This document shows, one piece after another, positions 46,989-55,561 of a DNA stretch of 64,000 nt. How positions within the stretch are numbered: position 1 is the first letter of the stretch; each line of letters begins with the position of its first letter. The stretch is from Pseudomonas sp. Z8(2022) (GTDB lineage Bacteria > Pseudomonadota > Gammaproteobacteria > Pseudomonadales > Pseudomonadaceae). The stretch is taken from contig NZ_CP107549.1 in NCBI RefSeq assembly GCF_025837155.1, positions 248,001 to 312,000 on the forward strand. The letters run 5' to 3'. The notes beneath the pieces were generated by a model. The model had not been told where the DNA came from, did not search any database, and saw nothing but the letters and a program-made list of their open reading frames with translations. The translations under genes were made by a program, and so were the position numbers.

Positions 46989-47091
46989 GTAGGAGCGGCT
47001 TCAGCCGCGATAGAACCGCTCGCCGCTAAAGCGCCTCCCACGGTGCGTGGTTTGAGCGGCTGCCAGTGCAGTGTGGGAGGGGCTTTCGGCT
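46989..47091. repeat. REP-type repeat cluster
   Basis: A perfect copy of the 21-nt REP arm found near 29.3 kb lies at 46989-47009. It is followed by an inverted pair of a related unit (GCGCCTCCCAC near 47030 and GTGGGAGGGGCTTTC near 47073). They form a BIME-like cluster between the convergent LysR and AraC genes. Confidence 0.85.
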
Positions 47092-47170
47092 CTGGCGTCC
47101 TGCTTCGCGCTACCTCCTGCATCCATGCAGTCGTAGCCGCGACAGCCCCCACCAGCACTTCCACTGCACA

Positions 47171-47944
47171 TCACTTGAAGAACTGGCTGGGTGTCAGACC
47201 GAACTGCTTCTTGAACATGGTGGTGAAGGCGCTGGGGCTGTCGTAGCCCAGCTCCCCGGCGATGTCGATGATCTTCTCGCCCAGTGCGATGCGCTCCAGC
47301 GCCAGCAACAGGCGCGCCTGCTGGCGCCATTGGCCGAAGGTCATGCCGGTGCCTTTCTGGAACAGGCGCTGGATGGTCTTCTCATCCAGGCCCAGGCGGT
47401 CGCTCCAGTCAGTCAGGGTTGAGCCGTCACCGGGATGATCCTGCAGCGTCGTGCAGATCGGTTGCAGGCGCGGATCGGCCGGCTGCGGCAGGTGCAGCGG
47501 CAGGGTCGGCAGGATGCGCAGTTCGTCGAGGATCAGACGCATCACCCGCGCCTCGCGCGAGTCCTCGGCATAGGGATGGGTGATCTCGACGGCAGCGCGG
47601 ATCAGCTCGCCCAACAGCGGCGAGATGGCCACCGCGCGGCACTCGGTGGGCATGTCCGGCAGGCTGTCAGGGCGCACGAACAGGCTGCGCATCTTGACGC
47701 TGCCGACACAGCGGATCGCGTGCACCTGGCCGCTCGGCATCCAGATGCCTCGGCTCGGCGGCACCGTCCACTGGTTCATCGCCGAGGTCACCACCATCAC
47801 CCCGGATATGGCGTAGATCAGCTGGTGCTTGTTGCGGTGCGAGTGCGGCTCGATGACGGCGTTGACCGGGTAATCCGTGGCGCTGCTGCTGACCAGCCAG
47901 GGAGAGGCGTCGATGTCGGCCAGCAGTTTTTCGGGCAAGCGCAT
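47171..47944 (-). CDS. AraC-family regulator with cupin sensor domain
   Basis: A 257-residue regulator. The N-terminal cupin-type domain (about 20-110) contains EPHSHRNKHQLIYAISGVMVV and WMPSGQVHAIRC, including a possible metal or ligand site. The C-terminal AraC domain (about 160-255) contains LTDWSDRLGLDEKTIQRLFQKGTGMTFGQW and IAGELGYDSPSAFTTMFKKQFG. It resembles the NimR/NimT-linked class, which often controls a divergent MFS exporter; here the divergent gene is an Fsr-type exporter, 104 bp away. The start at 47944 matches family N-termini. Confidence 0.9.
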   Translation of the reverse strand: MRLPEKLLADIDASPWLVSSSATDYPVNAVIEPHSHRNKHQLIYAISGVMVVTSAMNQWTVPPSRGIWMPSGQVHAIRCVGSVKMRSLFVRPDSLPDMPTECRAVAISPLLGELIRAAVEITHPYAEDSREARVMRLILDELRILPTLPLHLPQPADPRLQPICTTLQDHPGDGSTLTDWSDRLGLDEKTIQRLFQKGTGMTFGQWRQQARLLLALERIALGEKIIDIAGELGYDSPSAFTTMFKKQFGLTPSQFFK

Positions 47945-48048
47945 GGGTATGCCTTTTTTGCGAGGGTTGTTTCCCGATCTTCGTGAGACAGGCGGTTGAG
48001 CGGAGCCTAGCATAGCGCCGTCCCTTACCTCGTCCGGAAGCTTCAAGC

Positions 48049-49266
48049 ATGTCCAGCAGTCCTGCCGCTACCTCCCTGGCTGGTGCTTCGCCCGTCGCTC
48101 AGGCCAGCCCCCTGGTGATGCGCGTGATCGGCGCCTGCGCCCTGGCTCACCTGATCAACGACCTGATCCAGGCGGTGTTGCCCGCCATCTACCCGATGCT
48201 CAAGCTCAACTACGGCCTGAGCTTCGCGCAGATCGGCCTGATCACCCTGACCTTTCAGCTCACCGCCTCGCTGCTGCAGCCCTGGGTGGGCTATCACACC
48301 GACCGCCATCCTAAGCCCTGGCTGCTGCCGGCCGGCTCGCTGTGCACCCTGGTCGGCATCCTCATGCTGGCCTTCGTTGGCAGCTTCCCGGCGATCCTCA
48401 TGGCTTCGGCGCTGGTGGGTATCGGCTCGTCGACCTTCCACCCCGAAGCGTCGCGCATCGCTCGCCTGGCCTCGGGCGGGCGCTACGGCCTGGCGCAGTC
48501 CACCTTCCAGGTCGGCGGCAATGCCGGCACTGCCTTCGGCCCGCTGCTGGCGGCGGCCATCATCATTCCCTACGGCCAGGGCAACGTCGCATGGTTCGGC
48601 CTGTTCGCCGCCTTCGCCATCGTCGTGCTGTACGGCCTGAGCCGCTGGTATCGCCACCACCTGACGCTGTTCAAGCTCAAGCAGGGCGGTGTAGCTACTC
48701 ACGGGCTGTCATCCGGGCGGGTGAAGTTCGCCTTGCTGATCCTGGCGCTGCTGGTGTTTTCCAAGTACTTCTACATGGCCAGCTTCACCAGCTACTTCAC
48801 CTTCTTCCTGATCGAGAAGTTCGACCTGTCGGTGGCCAGCTCGCAGCTCTACCTGTTCCTGTTTCTCGGCGCGGTGGCAGCCGGCACCTTCTTCGGCGGG
48901 CCGATTGGCGACCGCATCGGGCGCAAGCAGGTGATCTGGTTCTCCATCCTCGGCGTGGCGCCGTTCTCCCTGCTGCTGCCGCACGTCGACCTGTTCTGGA
49001 CGGGCGTGCTGAGCATGGTGATCGGCTTCATACTCGCCTCGGCATTCTCCGCCATCGTGGTCTTCGCCCAGGAGCTGATGCCGGGCAACGTCGGCATGAT
49101 CGCCGGGCTGTTCTTCGGCCTGATGTTCGGCTTTGGCGGCATCGGCGGGGCGCTGCTGGGCTACCTGGCGGACATCCACGGCATCGAGGAGGTATTCCTG
49201 ATCTGCTCCTTCCTGCCGCTGCTGGGCATCCTCACTGCGCTGCTGCCAACTCTGAAGGCGCGTTAA
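48049..49266 (+). CDS. fsr: MFS exporter of the fosmidomycin resistance (Fsr) type
   Basis: A 405-residue major facilitator protein with about twelve membrane segments. The sequence HLINDLIQAVLPAIYPMLK in helix 1, FHPEASRIARLASGGRYGLAQSTFQVGGNAGTAFGPL and GGPIGDRIGRKQVIW are typical of Fsr. Fsr exports fosmidomycin in E. coli; its natural substrates are unclear. It is divergent from a cupin AraC regulator, its likely controller. Its stop codon overlaps the convergent methyltransferase stop by 3 bp. Confidence 0.9.
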   Translation: MSSSPAATSLAGASPVAQASPLVMRVIGACALAHLINDLIQAVLPAIYPMLKLNYGLSFAQIGLITLTFQLTASLLQPWVGYHTDRHPKPWLLPAGSLCTLVGILMLAFVGSFPAILMASALVGIGSSTFHPEASRIARLASGGRYGLAQSTFQVGGNAGTAFGPLLAAAIIIPYGQGNVAWFGLFAAFAIVVLYGLSRWYRHHLTLFKLKQGGVATHGLSSGRVKFALLILALLVFSKYFYMASFTSYFTFFLIEKFDLSVASSQLYLFLFLGAVAAGTFFGGPIGDRIGRKQVIWFSILGVAPFSLLLPHVDLFWTGVLSMVIGFILASAFSAIVVFAQELMPGNVGMIAGLFFGLMFGFGGIGGALLGYLADIHGIEEVFLICSFLPLLGILTALLPTLKAR

Positions 49267-49892
49267 CCCATCCGTCGCCACACGCTGGCCAGCCAGGGTT
49301 GCTGGTCGCGTGGCAGGCCGGCGGGGCGGTAGTAGTGCTCCAGTTCGACGAAGCCGGCTGCCGTGAGTCGTGCGCGCCAGCGTTCCAAGTCGTGGTAGCT
49401 GCCGTAGCGCGGGCCGTTCCAGCCTTCCTGATTCTCACCACGCGGGTTGGAGCTGAACAGCACGCCGCCGGGCTTGAGTGCCGCGTGCAGCTGGCCAAGC
49501 ACACGCGGCAGTTCCTGATCCGGCACGTGGAACAGGCTGGCGTTGGCGAAGATGCCATCGAAATGCGCGGCTGGCAGATCCAGTTCGAGAAAGCTCTGCT
49601 GCCACACCTCGCAGTCGCTGTCGGCTTGCGCCATGGCGACGAACTCGGCGCAACCGTCGAGGCCGATGGCCTCATGGCCGAGCCTGCTGAAGGTGCGCAG
49701 GTCGCGCCCCGGACCGCAGCCGAAATCGAGAATGCGCCAGGGCTTTTGACCTTCGATATGACGCAGCAGCGCGGCGATGTTCTGGCTCACGTCATGGTCG
49801 CGGGTACCTTCGCGAAAGTCCTCGGCGCTGCTCTGGTAGTGGGCCAGGGTGAGGGCGCTGATCTGCGCGAGTTCTTCGGGGCTCAGGGGCAT
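49263..49892 (-). CDS. Class I SAM-dependent methyltransferase
   Basis: A 209-residue cytoplasmic methyltransferase. The SAM motif I is ILDFGCGPGRDLRTF (near residue 55), followed by AIGLDGCAEFVAMAQ (motif II) and FDGIFANASLFHV (post-II). The start at 49892 (MPLSPEELAQIS) is a choice between two nearby in-frame starts. The substrate cannot be inferred; no pathway neighbours are evident. Confidence 0.87.
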   Translation of the reverse strand: MPLSPEELAQISALTLAHYQSSAEDFREGTRDHDVSQNIAALLRHIEGQKPWRILDFGCGPGRDLRTFSRLGHEAIGLDGCAEFVAMAQADSDCEVWQQSFLELDLPAAHFDGIFANASLFHVPDQELPRVLGQLHAALKPGGVLFSSNPRGENQEGWNGPRYGSYHDLERWRARLTAAGFVELEHYYRPAGLPRDQQPWLASVWRRMG

Positions 49893-50065
49893 GATGGCGG
49901 TCCGCAAAAGAAGGCATTAAACCTGCTGGCGGTGGCTGCTGGCCAGTGAGGCGGGTGATGCCACAAGGCCGCCAATGAACCACCGCTGAGCTTTGACAGT
50001 CCCATTTTCCGAGGGGTACAGGCCGGCTGGCTGCAGTCGGGCGCCCACAATCAGGAGAAAATGCG

Positions 50066-50350
50066 ATGGTTACGCACTACAAGGTCTCTGGCCACCTCGC
50101 GTGTGGCTCTCATGGTGAAAAGCTGTCCTCCACCAGCGATCTGGCCAAGGTCAAATGCCGCAATTGCCGCAAGACCGAAGTCTTCACCGAAGCACGTCGT
50201 AAAGCCCGCAATTCCGCCCGCCGCGCCGCGCGTCGGGAAAAGACTGCCACTGCCGTCAGCGACTGGCGCACCTCCTGGGAGGCGCGTCTGGCCGCCTTGC
50301 CAGGTCCGCAGCGTTTGCCGCGTGGTTTCGGCGACCAGGCATACGTCTAG
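50066..50350 (+). CDS. Small Cys-containing basic protein of unknown function
   Basis: A 94-residue protein. The N-terminal half has ACGSHG (Cys13) and VKCRNCRKTE (Cys31, Cys34), a rubredoxin- or zinc-ribbon-like arrangement with only three Cys plus His. A very basic stretch follows (ARRKARNSARRAARREK, about 45-61), then a hydrophilic tail. This suggests a nucleic-acid-binding or ribosome-associated protein, but no family is recognised with certainty. CAGGAG is 10 nt before the ATG. A strong hairpin lies 20 bp after the stop. Confidence 0.75.
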   Translation: MVTHYKVSGHLACGSHGEKLSSTSDLAKVKCRNCRKTEVFTEARRKARNSARRAARREKTATAVSDWRTSWEARLAALPGPQRLPRGFGDQAYV

Positions 50351-50370
50351 CCGGGTGACGAGCGCTGCAG

Positions 50371-50418
50371 GCACCTCGGCCGCGAGCCGAGCCGCCGCGC
50401 CGGTCGCGGCTGAGGTGC
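50371..50418. other. Long GC-rich hairpin
   Basis: GCACCTCGGCCGCG (50371-50384) pairs with CGCGGCTGAGGTGC (50405-50418), with a single mismatch, across a 20-nt loop. No T-run follows. It may be a factor-assisted terminator or part of a small RNA. The rest of the 50351-50568 gap shows nothing else. Confidence 0.6.
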
Positions 50419-50568
50419 TTCCGGCGTTTCGCTGCCGTGGTCCATCCAGGTCTTGAGTTCGATACGCGCAACAGGCTGTTCCCGCGTTTGCTCCGTAGCT
50501 CGGCTTTGCCTTAGATTGGCCGGCTCACCTCGACCGGAACCGCCCGGTCATGCCTCAAGGTCTGCGTC

Positions 50569-51813
50569 GTGTCTGCTGCTCTGCCCGCTTCCGTTTATCG
50601 TCTTCCCGGTTTTCTGTCGTTTCTCATCGCCCGCATCGTCGTGGTTTTCGCGGTGCAGATTCAGGCCGTCGTGGTGGCCTGGCAGGTCTACGACCTGACC
50701 CGCGATCCGCTGTCGCTGGCCTATGTGGGTCTGGCCCAGTTCATCCCCATGCTGCTGCTTTTGATGCCGGCCGGCGATCTGATCGACCGCTACGACCGCA
50801 AGCTGATCCTCATGCTCAGCTGGGTGGTCGAGGGTGGATGCGCCGCCGCGCTGCTGTGGCTCTCGCTGAGCGAGGCGCCGGTCGCCTGGTATTACGCAGT
50901 GCTGGTGCTGTACGGCTGCGGTCGAGCCTTCACCGGGCCTGCGCTGTCGAGCCTGCTGCCGCAGATCGTGCCGCGCGAGCGCCTGGCCGCGGCTATCGCC
51001 GCCAACAGCATGATCATGCGCGGCGCGACCATTTCCGGGCCGGTGATCGGTGGTGGTCTGTATGCCCTCGGTGGCGGCGGGCTGACCTATTCGGTGTGTC
51101 TGGCGTGCTTCTTCGTTGGCTGCCTGCTGCTGCAGCGGGTGCCGGTACTCTATGCCGAGAAGATGCAGGTGCTGGAATCCGGCGCCTGGACGCGGTTCAC
51201 CGCGGGCATTCACTTCATCCGCACGCGGCCGATCATCCTCGGCACCATCTCGCTGGATCTGTTCGCCGTGCTCTTGGGCGGCGTGGTGGCGCTGCTGCCG
51301 ATCTACGCCCAGGAAGTGCTGGAAGTCGGCCCGACCGGCCTCGGCCTGCTGCGCAGCGCCATGGCCATCGGCGAGGTTTCCGTCGGCCTGTACCTGAGCA
51401 TGAAGCCCTTCAACCGCCATGTCGGCCTGGTGATGTTCGGCGCGGTAGCGCTGTTCGGCCTGGCCAACCTGGTGTTCGCCCTGTCCAGCCTGTTCTGGCT
51501 GTCATTTGCCGCGCTGGTGGTGGCCGGCGGGGCGGACATGGTGAGCATGTACATCCGCTCATCCCTGGTGCAGTTCTCCACACCGGACGCCATGCGCGGC
51601 CGGGTCAACGCGGTGAACATGCTCTTCATCGGCTCGTCCAACGAGCTGGGTGAATTCCGCGCCGGTACCAGCGCTGCCTGGTTCGGCGTGGTGCCGGCGG
51701 CGCTGATCGGCTGCGCCTGCACCCTGACCGTGACGGGCGGCTGGATGCTCGGCTTCAAGAGCCTGCGTCAGGTCGACCGATTCGAGGATGCTTCGCCGAG
51801 CAGGGCGGCCTGA
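50569..51813 (+). CDS. MFS_3-family (EntS-like) exporter
   Basis: A 414-residue major facilitator with twelve predicted helices. It contains AWQVYDLTRDPLSLAYVGLAQFIPML, GDLIDRYDRKLIL and FTGPALSSLLPQIVPRERLAAAIAAN, all hallmarks of the MFS_3 group that includes the enterobactin exporter EntS. No siderophore genes are near, so the substrate is unknown. The start is GTG at 50569, with AAGG about 10 nt upstream. Confidence 0.88.
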   Translation: MSAALPASVYRLPGFLSFLIARIVVVFAVQIQAVVVAWQVYDLTRDPLSLAYVGLAQFIPMLLLLMPAGDLIDRYDRKLILMLSWVVEGGCAAALLWLSLSEAPVAWYYAVLVLYGCGRAFTGPALSSLLPQIVPRERLAAAIAANSMIMRGATISGPVIGGGLYALGGGGLTYSVCLACFFVGCLLLQRVPVLYAEKMQVLESGAWTRFTAGIHFIRTRPIILGTISLDLFAVLLGGVVALLPIYAQEVLEVGPTGLGLLRSAMAIGEVSVGLYLSMKPFNRHVGLVMFGAVALFGLANLVFALSSLFWLSFAALVVAGGADMVSMYIRSSLVQFSTPDAMRGRVNAVNMLFIGSSNELGEFRAGTSAAWFGVVPAALIGCACTLTVTGGWMLGFKSLRQVDRFEDASPSRAA

Positions 51814-51898
51814 CATGGCCCCGTACTGCTTCCGCGCTAGGACATGCGCATCGTACAGATGCAATGTGCGCAAAGGATTCGAGTCAAGGCGCTGGCGA

Positions 51899-51921
51899 CC
51901 CTCTCCCATAAATGGAGAGGG
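51899..51921. repeat. CCCTCTCC/GGAGAGGG intergenic palindrome
   Basis: An 8-bp perfect stem with the loop CATAAAT. It is a common pseudomonad intergenic repeat with the same core as the palindrome near 5.2 kb. It lies between convergent MFS and YeeE genes. Confidence 0.7.
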
Positions 51922-51992
51922 GTAAAAGCTGCGTGGCATTGGCGCCGGGTGCGCTGTGCGCTGTGCGCACCGCGACTGAATCGGGCCTCTGG

Positions 51993-53177
51993 CTACCCTA
52001 ACCGCAGCAGCGGCCTGAGCTTCAGGCCAAGCACGGTACCGATCAGGCAGAACAGGGCGAACACCCAGCCCGACGCTGCACCGGCCATCACTCCGGACAG
52101 CAGCGTGCCCACGGTGCAGCCCAGGGCCAGCAGGCTGCCCCAGCCCAATAGCACGCCGCCGAGCAGGCCGCGCAGCCAGTCACGTGGCGCACCGCTGCCA
52201 GGGCGGAAATCACCTGCGGCCAGGGCGCTGGCCCAGGCTGCGATCACCAGGCCGATGACGAACAGCCCGTTGTTCGACAGCAGGGTTTCCTTGACCACCG
52301 TGGCGCAGCCGGAAAAGCCGTCGAGCCCTTCCAGACGCTCGGGCAGCCAGCCCAGGCTGTTCGCGCCGGTGCGCGCCAGGCTGCCCAGTTCTGCGGTTAC
52401 CCCCAGCGGAGCGACGCGAAAATAGGCCAGCACCGCCAGGCCGCCGATCAAGACACCGCCGACCCAGGTCGGCCAGCGCGCGCCAAACAGCAGGGACCAC
52501 AGTCCCCGTGCCCCGACCGCCGCACCTGCCTGGCGGTAGCGCAGCAGCCAGGCAGCCAGCGCTCCGAGCAACAGCAATTGCAGGAGCAGCGAGCCGCCAT
52601 AACCGAGCTTGCCCGGCAGCCAGAGCACCGGTGCCTCCTGCAGGGCGGCCAGATACAGCGGGTTCCAGCTGAGAAAGCCGAGGGCGAAACCGAGCAGTGC
52701 GCCGGCCAGTGCTGCCAGCGAGGCGAAGTGGCCTTCACCCAAGCGATACAGGTGCGCGCTGATGCACGAGCCGGAAATCGCCATGCCGATGCCGAACACC
52801 GTGGCCGCCAGGGCCAGCACCCAGCTCAGCGGGCCGATATGCGCATCCGGCGGCAGGCGCCCGCCGCTGGGATCGGGCAGGAAGGCGCCGAACACCGTGT
52901 GATACCCGATAGTGCCTACCGCCAGGGCGGCGAGCAGGCCAAGCAGGCCATCCGGCACGCGGCGTTCGATGAAATCGCGGGTGACGCAGAAGAAGCAGAA
53001 GCGCGAGCGCTGCAGCAGCAGGCCGAACAGCGCGCCGCTGGCCAGCGAATAGCTGAAGGCGCGGCCTTCGTTGCTGCCGTCGGCCAGGTGCCAGGCCACG
53101 GCGAGCAGGACGACGGTCAGCAGACCGGTCAGGGCGGCGGGCAGTGCTGTGCGAGGAGAGGTGATGCTGGCGGTCAT
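51993..53177 (-). CDS. YeeE/YedE-family sulfur-compound channel
   Basis: A 394-residue membrane protein of the YeeE/YedE (DUF395) family, which includes the thiosulfate importer TsuA. The conserved cysteines thought to pass thiosulfate are visible in RSRFCFFCVTRDF (near residue 60), SGSCISAHLYRLGEG (near 145), FSGCATVVKE and ALGCTVGTLLSG (near 360). About nine or ten helices are predicted. It follows a periplasmic rhodanese gene on the same strand (129-bp gap), linking import to sulfane-sulfur handling. Substrate specificity is inferred. Confidence 0.88.
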   Translation of the reverse strand: MTASITSPRTALPAALTGLLTVVLLAVAWHLADGSNEGRAFSYSLASGALFGLLLQRSRFCFFCVTRDFIERRVPDGLLGLLAALAVGTIGYHTVFGAFLPDPSGGRLPPDAHIGPLSWVLALAATVFGIGMAISGSCISAHLYRLGEGHFASLAALAGALLGFALGFLSWNPLYLAALQEAPVLWLPGKLGYGGSLLLQLLLLGALAAWLLRYRQAGAAVGARGLWSLLFGARWPTWVGGVLIGGLAVLAYFRVAPLGVTAELGSLARTGANSLGWLPERLEGLDGFSGCATVVKETLLSNNGLFVIGLVIAAWASALAAGDFRPGSGAPRDWLRGLLGGVLLGWGSLLALGCTVGTLLSGVMAGAASGWVFALFCLIGTVLGLKLRPLLRLG

Positions 53178-53205
53178 GGCTTGTCCTTTCCTACCGTAAT
53201 GACGA

Positions 53206-53235
53206 AGCGGCCCTGGCGTGGCGCGCAGGGCCGCT
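53206..53235 (-). promoter_or_regulatory. Perfect hairpin between rhodanese and YeeE genes
   Basis: AGCGGCCCTG and CAGGGCCGCT form a 10-bp perfect stem with a 10-nt loop. No T-run is present. Together with a CCCTAC/GTAGGG palindrome at about 53242-53285, it may reduce read-through from the rhodanese gene. Confidence 0.6.
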
Positions 53236-53306
53236 GTTCGAGTAGGGCGGATCAGGTTTCATCTGTCCACGTCACCCACCCTACGGGCTGTAATGCTCCA
53301 GGTCTT

Positions 53307-54227
53307 TTACTTGCCGCCCCAGACGGTGCCGGCCACGTTTACCACCGGCACGCCCACAGCGTTGCCGTACTCGGTCCAGGAACCGTCGTAGTTGCGCACG
53401 TCATAGCCGAGAATCTTCTTCAGGGCGAACCAGGTGTGGCTGGAGCGCTCGCCGATGCGGCAGTAGGTGATGATCGGCTTGCTGCCGTCGACGCCCACCG
53501 CACCGTAGATCTTCTTCAGTTCATCGGCCGATTTGAACGTCCCGTCGGCGGCTACCGCCTGGCCCCAGGGCACGTTCACCGCGCCGGGTATGTGGCCGGC
53601 GCGCACGGCCAGCTCCTGCACGCCTTGCGGAGCGAAGACCTTGCCGTTGTATTCATCGGCCGAGCGGATATCCACCAGCTGCACGTCGCTGCGTTTCTCG
53701 GCGGCTGCAACCACGTCCGGCAGGAACGCGCGCAGCTCCCTGTTGGCGGCCTTCACCGTGACGTTGCCGGCTTTCGGCGTGCTGGCGCGGCTATCCAGCT
53801 GGCGGCCTTCGGCCTCCCACTTGGCGCGGCCGCCGTCGAGCAGCTTGACGTTGTCGACGCCGTACACGTCGAACACCCAGGCACCCCAGGCGGCGAACCA
53901 GTTGTTGTTGTCGCCATAGAGGATGGTGGTGCTGTCGTCATTCACTCCGGCCTTGCGCAGCAATTGCTGGAAGGCTTCCTGGCTGGCGATGTCACGGCGT
54001 ACCGGGTCGACCAGATCGCTGTGCCAGGCGAAGTTCACCGCACCGGGGATATGCCCGCGTTCGTAAACGCCGGGCACCACGCTGACCTCGATGATGCGCA
54101 GCTTGGGGTCCTGCAGGTTCTTTTCCAGCCAGTCGGTGCTGACCAGGTATTCGCTGGCAGCCTGGGCCGTTTGCAGCAGGGTAGCGGCGGCCAGCAGGCC
54201 GGCGCCGAGGAGGGTTTTGATCTTCAT
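53307..54227 (-). CDS. Periplasmic thiosulfate sulfurtransferase (rhodanese)
   Basis: A 306-residue two-domain rhodanese with a signal peptide (MKIKTLLGAGLLAAATLLQTAQA), so it acts in the periplasm. The inactive N-terminal domain contains GHIPGAVNFAWHSDLVDP. The C-terminal domain carries the active-site loop YCRIGERSSHTW, with catalytic Cys near residue 255. It would transfer sulfane sulfur from thiosulfate to a thiophilic acceptor. It is the first gene of a pair with the YeeE-like channel and sits beside sulfonate genes. Confidence 0.93.
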   Translation of the reverse strand: MKIKTLLGAGLLAAATLLQTAQAASEYLVSTDWLEKNLQDPKLRIIEVSVVPGVYERGHIPGAVNFAWHSDLVDPVRRDIASQEAFQQLLRKAGVNDDSTTILYGDNNNWFAAWGAWVFDVYGVDNVKLLDGGRAKWEAEGRQLDSRASTPKAGNVTVKAANRELRAFLPDVVAAAEKRSDVQLVDIRSADEYNGKVFAPQGVQELAVRAGHIPGAVNVPWGQAVAADGTFKSADELKKIYGAVGVDGSKPIITYCRIGERSSHTWFALKKILGYDVRNYDGSWTEYGNAVGVPVVNVAGTVWGGK

Positions 54228-54331
54228 TGTTGTGACCTCGTGGTCGTTGGCAGTTTTTGAGGCTAGATGAGCGCCGCAAGGGCGAAATATCGATTCTTCC
54301 TATGCATATTCCCGGGGCGTGACCTCCTTCC

Positions 54332-55561
54332 CTAGCCGTACAGCGACGGTTGCGGCCCCTGGCCGCTGAGCAGCCAGTTGCCCAGGTCGCGCACCTTGTA
54401 GTCGATCGGGTCGTGCAGGCTGTGTACCCGCACGTTGCGCCAGAAGCGGTCGAAGCCGTAGCGCGAGCTGGTGGCGCGGGCGCCCATGGCTTCGAAGATC
54501 TGGCTGGTGATCTCCAGCGCGGCGCGTACCGCCACCACCTTGGCCTCGCTGATGGCCAGCGCCACTTCGGCGCGTTCGGCGGCGGTCAGCGCCGGTTTTT
54601 CCCAGGCGGCCTGCAGGCGCTGGGCGGCGTGCTCGGCCAGCGGCAGGGCAGCGCGGTAGCGCAGCCACAGCTCGCCGTAGCGCTGCTGGATGAACGGATC
54701 ATCACTGGCACTGGCCACGCCCGAAGCCGGCCATGGGCGGCTCTGCTCGCGGGTGTAGCGCAGTGCGGCATCCAGCGCGCCTTGGGCATTGCCCAGATAG
54801 AGTTGGGTAAGGATCAGCTGCGACAGGCAGGCACGCAGGGTGGTGCGCGGGCTGGGGCCGACCGGGCCGAGCAGCTCGCTGCTGTCGACGAATACCTGCT
54901 CGAACTGCACGGTGCCGCTGTCGGTCTGGCGCTGGCCGAAACCGTCCCAGTCGCTGTTCACCGCCAGGCCCTCGCGTTGACTCGGCAGGACGATGAACAC
55001 CCGGTCTTCCGGGTTCTTGCCACGCGGTGCGCTGATCACCAGCGCATCGGCGCCGAGCGCACCGGAGCAGAACGACTTGCTGCCGTTGAGCTCGTAATGT
55101 TCCTCGCGCGGGGTGAGCTTGAGGCCGGTGTCGCGGCCGTTGGTGGCGTTGCCCCAGAACCAGCGCTCCTGCACCGTGCGGGTCAGCCAGTGGCGCTGCT
55201 GCTCGGGGGTGCCGAACAGCAGGATGGTCGCCACCTGCAGGTGCTGGAAGGCGAACAGGTGGGCCAGCGAGCTGTCCACCGCCGCCAGGTAGCGCACGAT
55301 GCGATAGATTTCCGGCCAGGCCACGCCCTGGCCGCCGTACTGCTGCGGCACGGCCAGGGTCAGCAGGCCGCTGTCGCGCACCAGCTCGCGTTCGACCTGG
55401 GCGCTGCCGCCAGCGCGGTCACGCTCCACTGCGCTGGCCGCCAGACGCCGGGCCAGGCGTTCGACCTTGGCCGTGCGGCTGCCGAAATCCACGGGGAACA
55501 GGTGGGCGGCGAACAGTGGTTCGTCGCGCAGGCTGGGGTGCAGGCGGGCTTCGGCGTTCAT
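54332..55561 (-). CDS. sfnB: SfnB-family sulfur-acquisition oxidoreductase
   Basis: A 409-residue flavoprotein with the acyl-CoA dehydrogenase fold, like SfnB and DszC, which act in dimethyl sulfone or other organosulfur metabolism under sulfur limitation. It contains LAVPQQYGGQGVAWPEIYRIVRYL, FWGNATNGRDTGLKLTPRE and FCSGALGADALVISA, and ends HDPIDYKVRDLGNWLLSGQ, typical of the SfnB group. The start at 55561 (MNAEARLHPSL) overlaps the upstream binding-protein gene by 4 bp. The true substrate is unknown. Confidence 0.85.
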   Translation of the reverse strand: MNAEARLHPSLRDEPLFAAHLFPVDFGSRTAKVERLARRLAASAVERDRAGGSAQVERELVRDSGLLTLAVPQQYGGQGVAWPEIYRIVRYLAAVDSSLAHLFAFQHLQVATILLFGTPEQQRHWLTRTVQERWFWGNATNGRDTGLKLTPREEHYELNGSKSFCSGALGADALVISAPRGKNPEDRVFIVLPSQREGLAVNSDWDGFGQRQTDSGTVQFEQVFVDSSELLGPVGPSPRTTLRACLSQLILTQLYLGNAQGALDAALRYTREQSRPWPASGVASASDDPFIQQRYGELWLRYRAALPLAEHAAQRLQAAWEKPALTAAERAEVALAISEAKVVAVRAALEITSQIFEAMGARATSSRYGFDRFWRNVRVHSLHDPIDYKVRDLGNWLLSGQGPQPSLYG

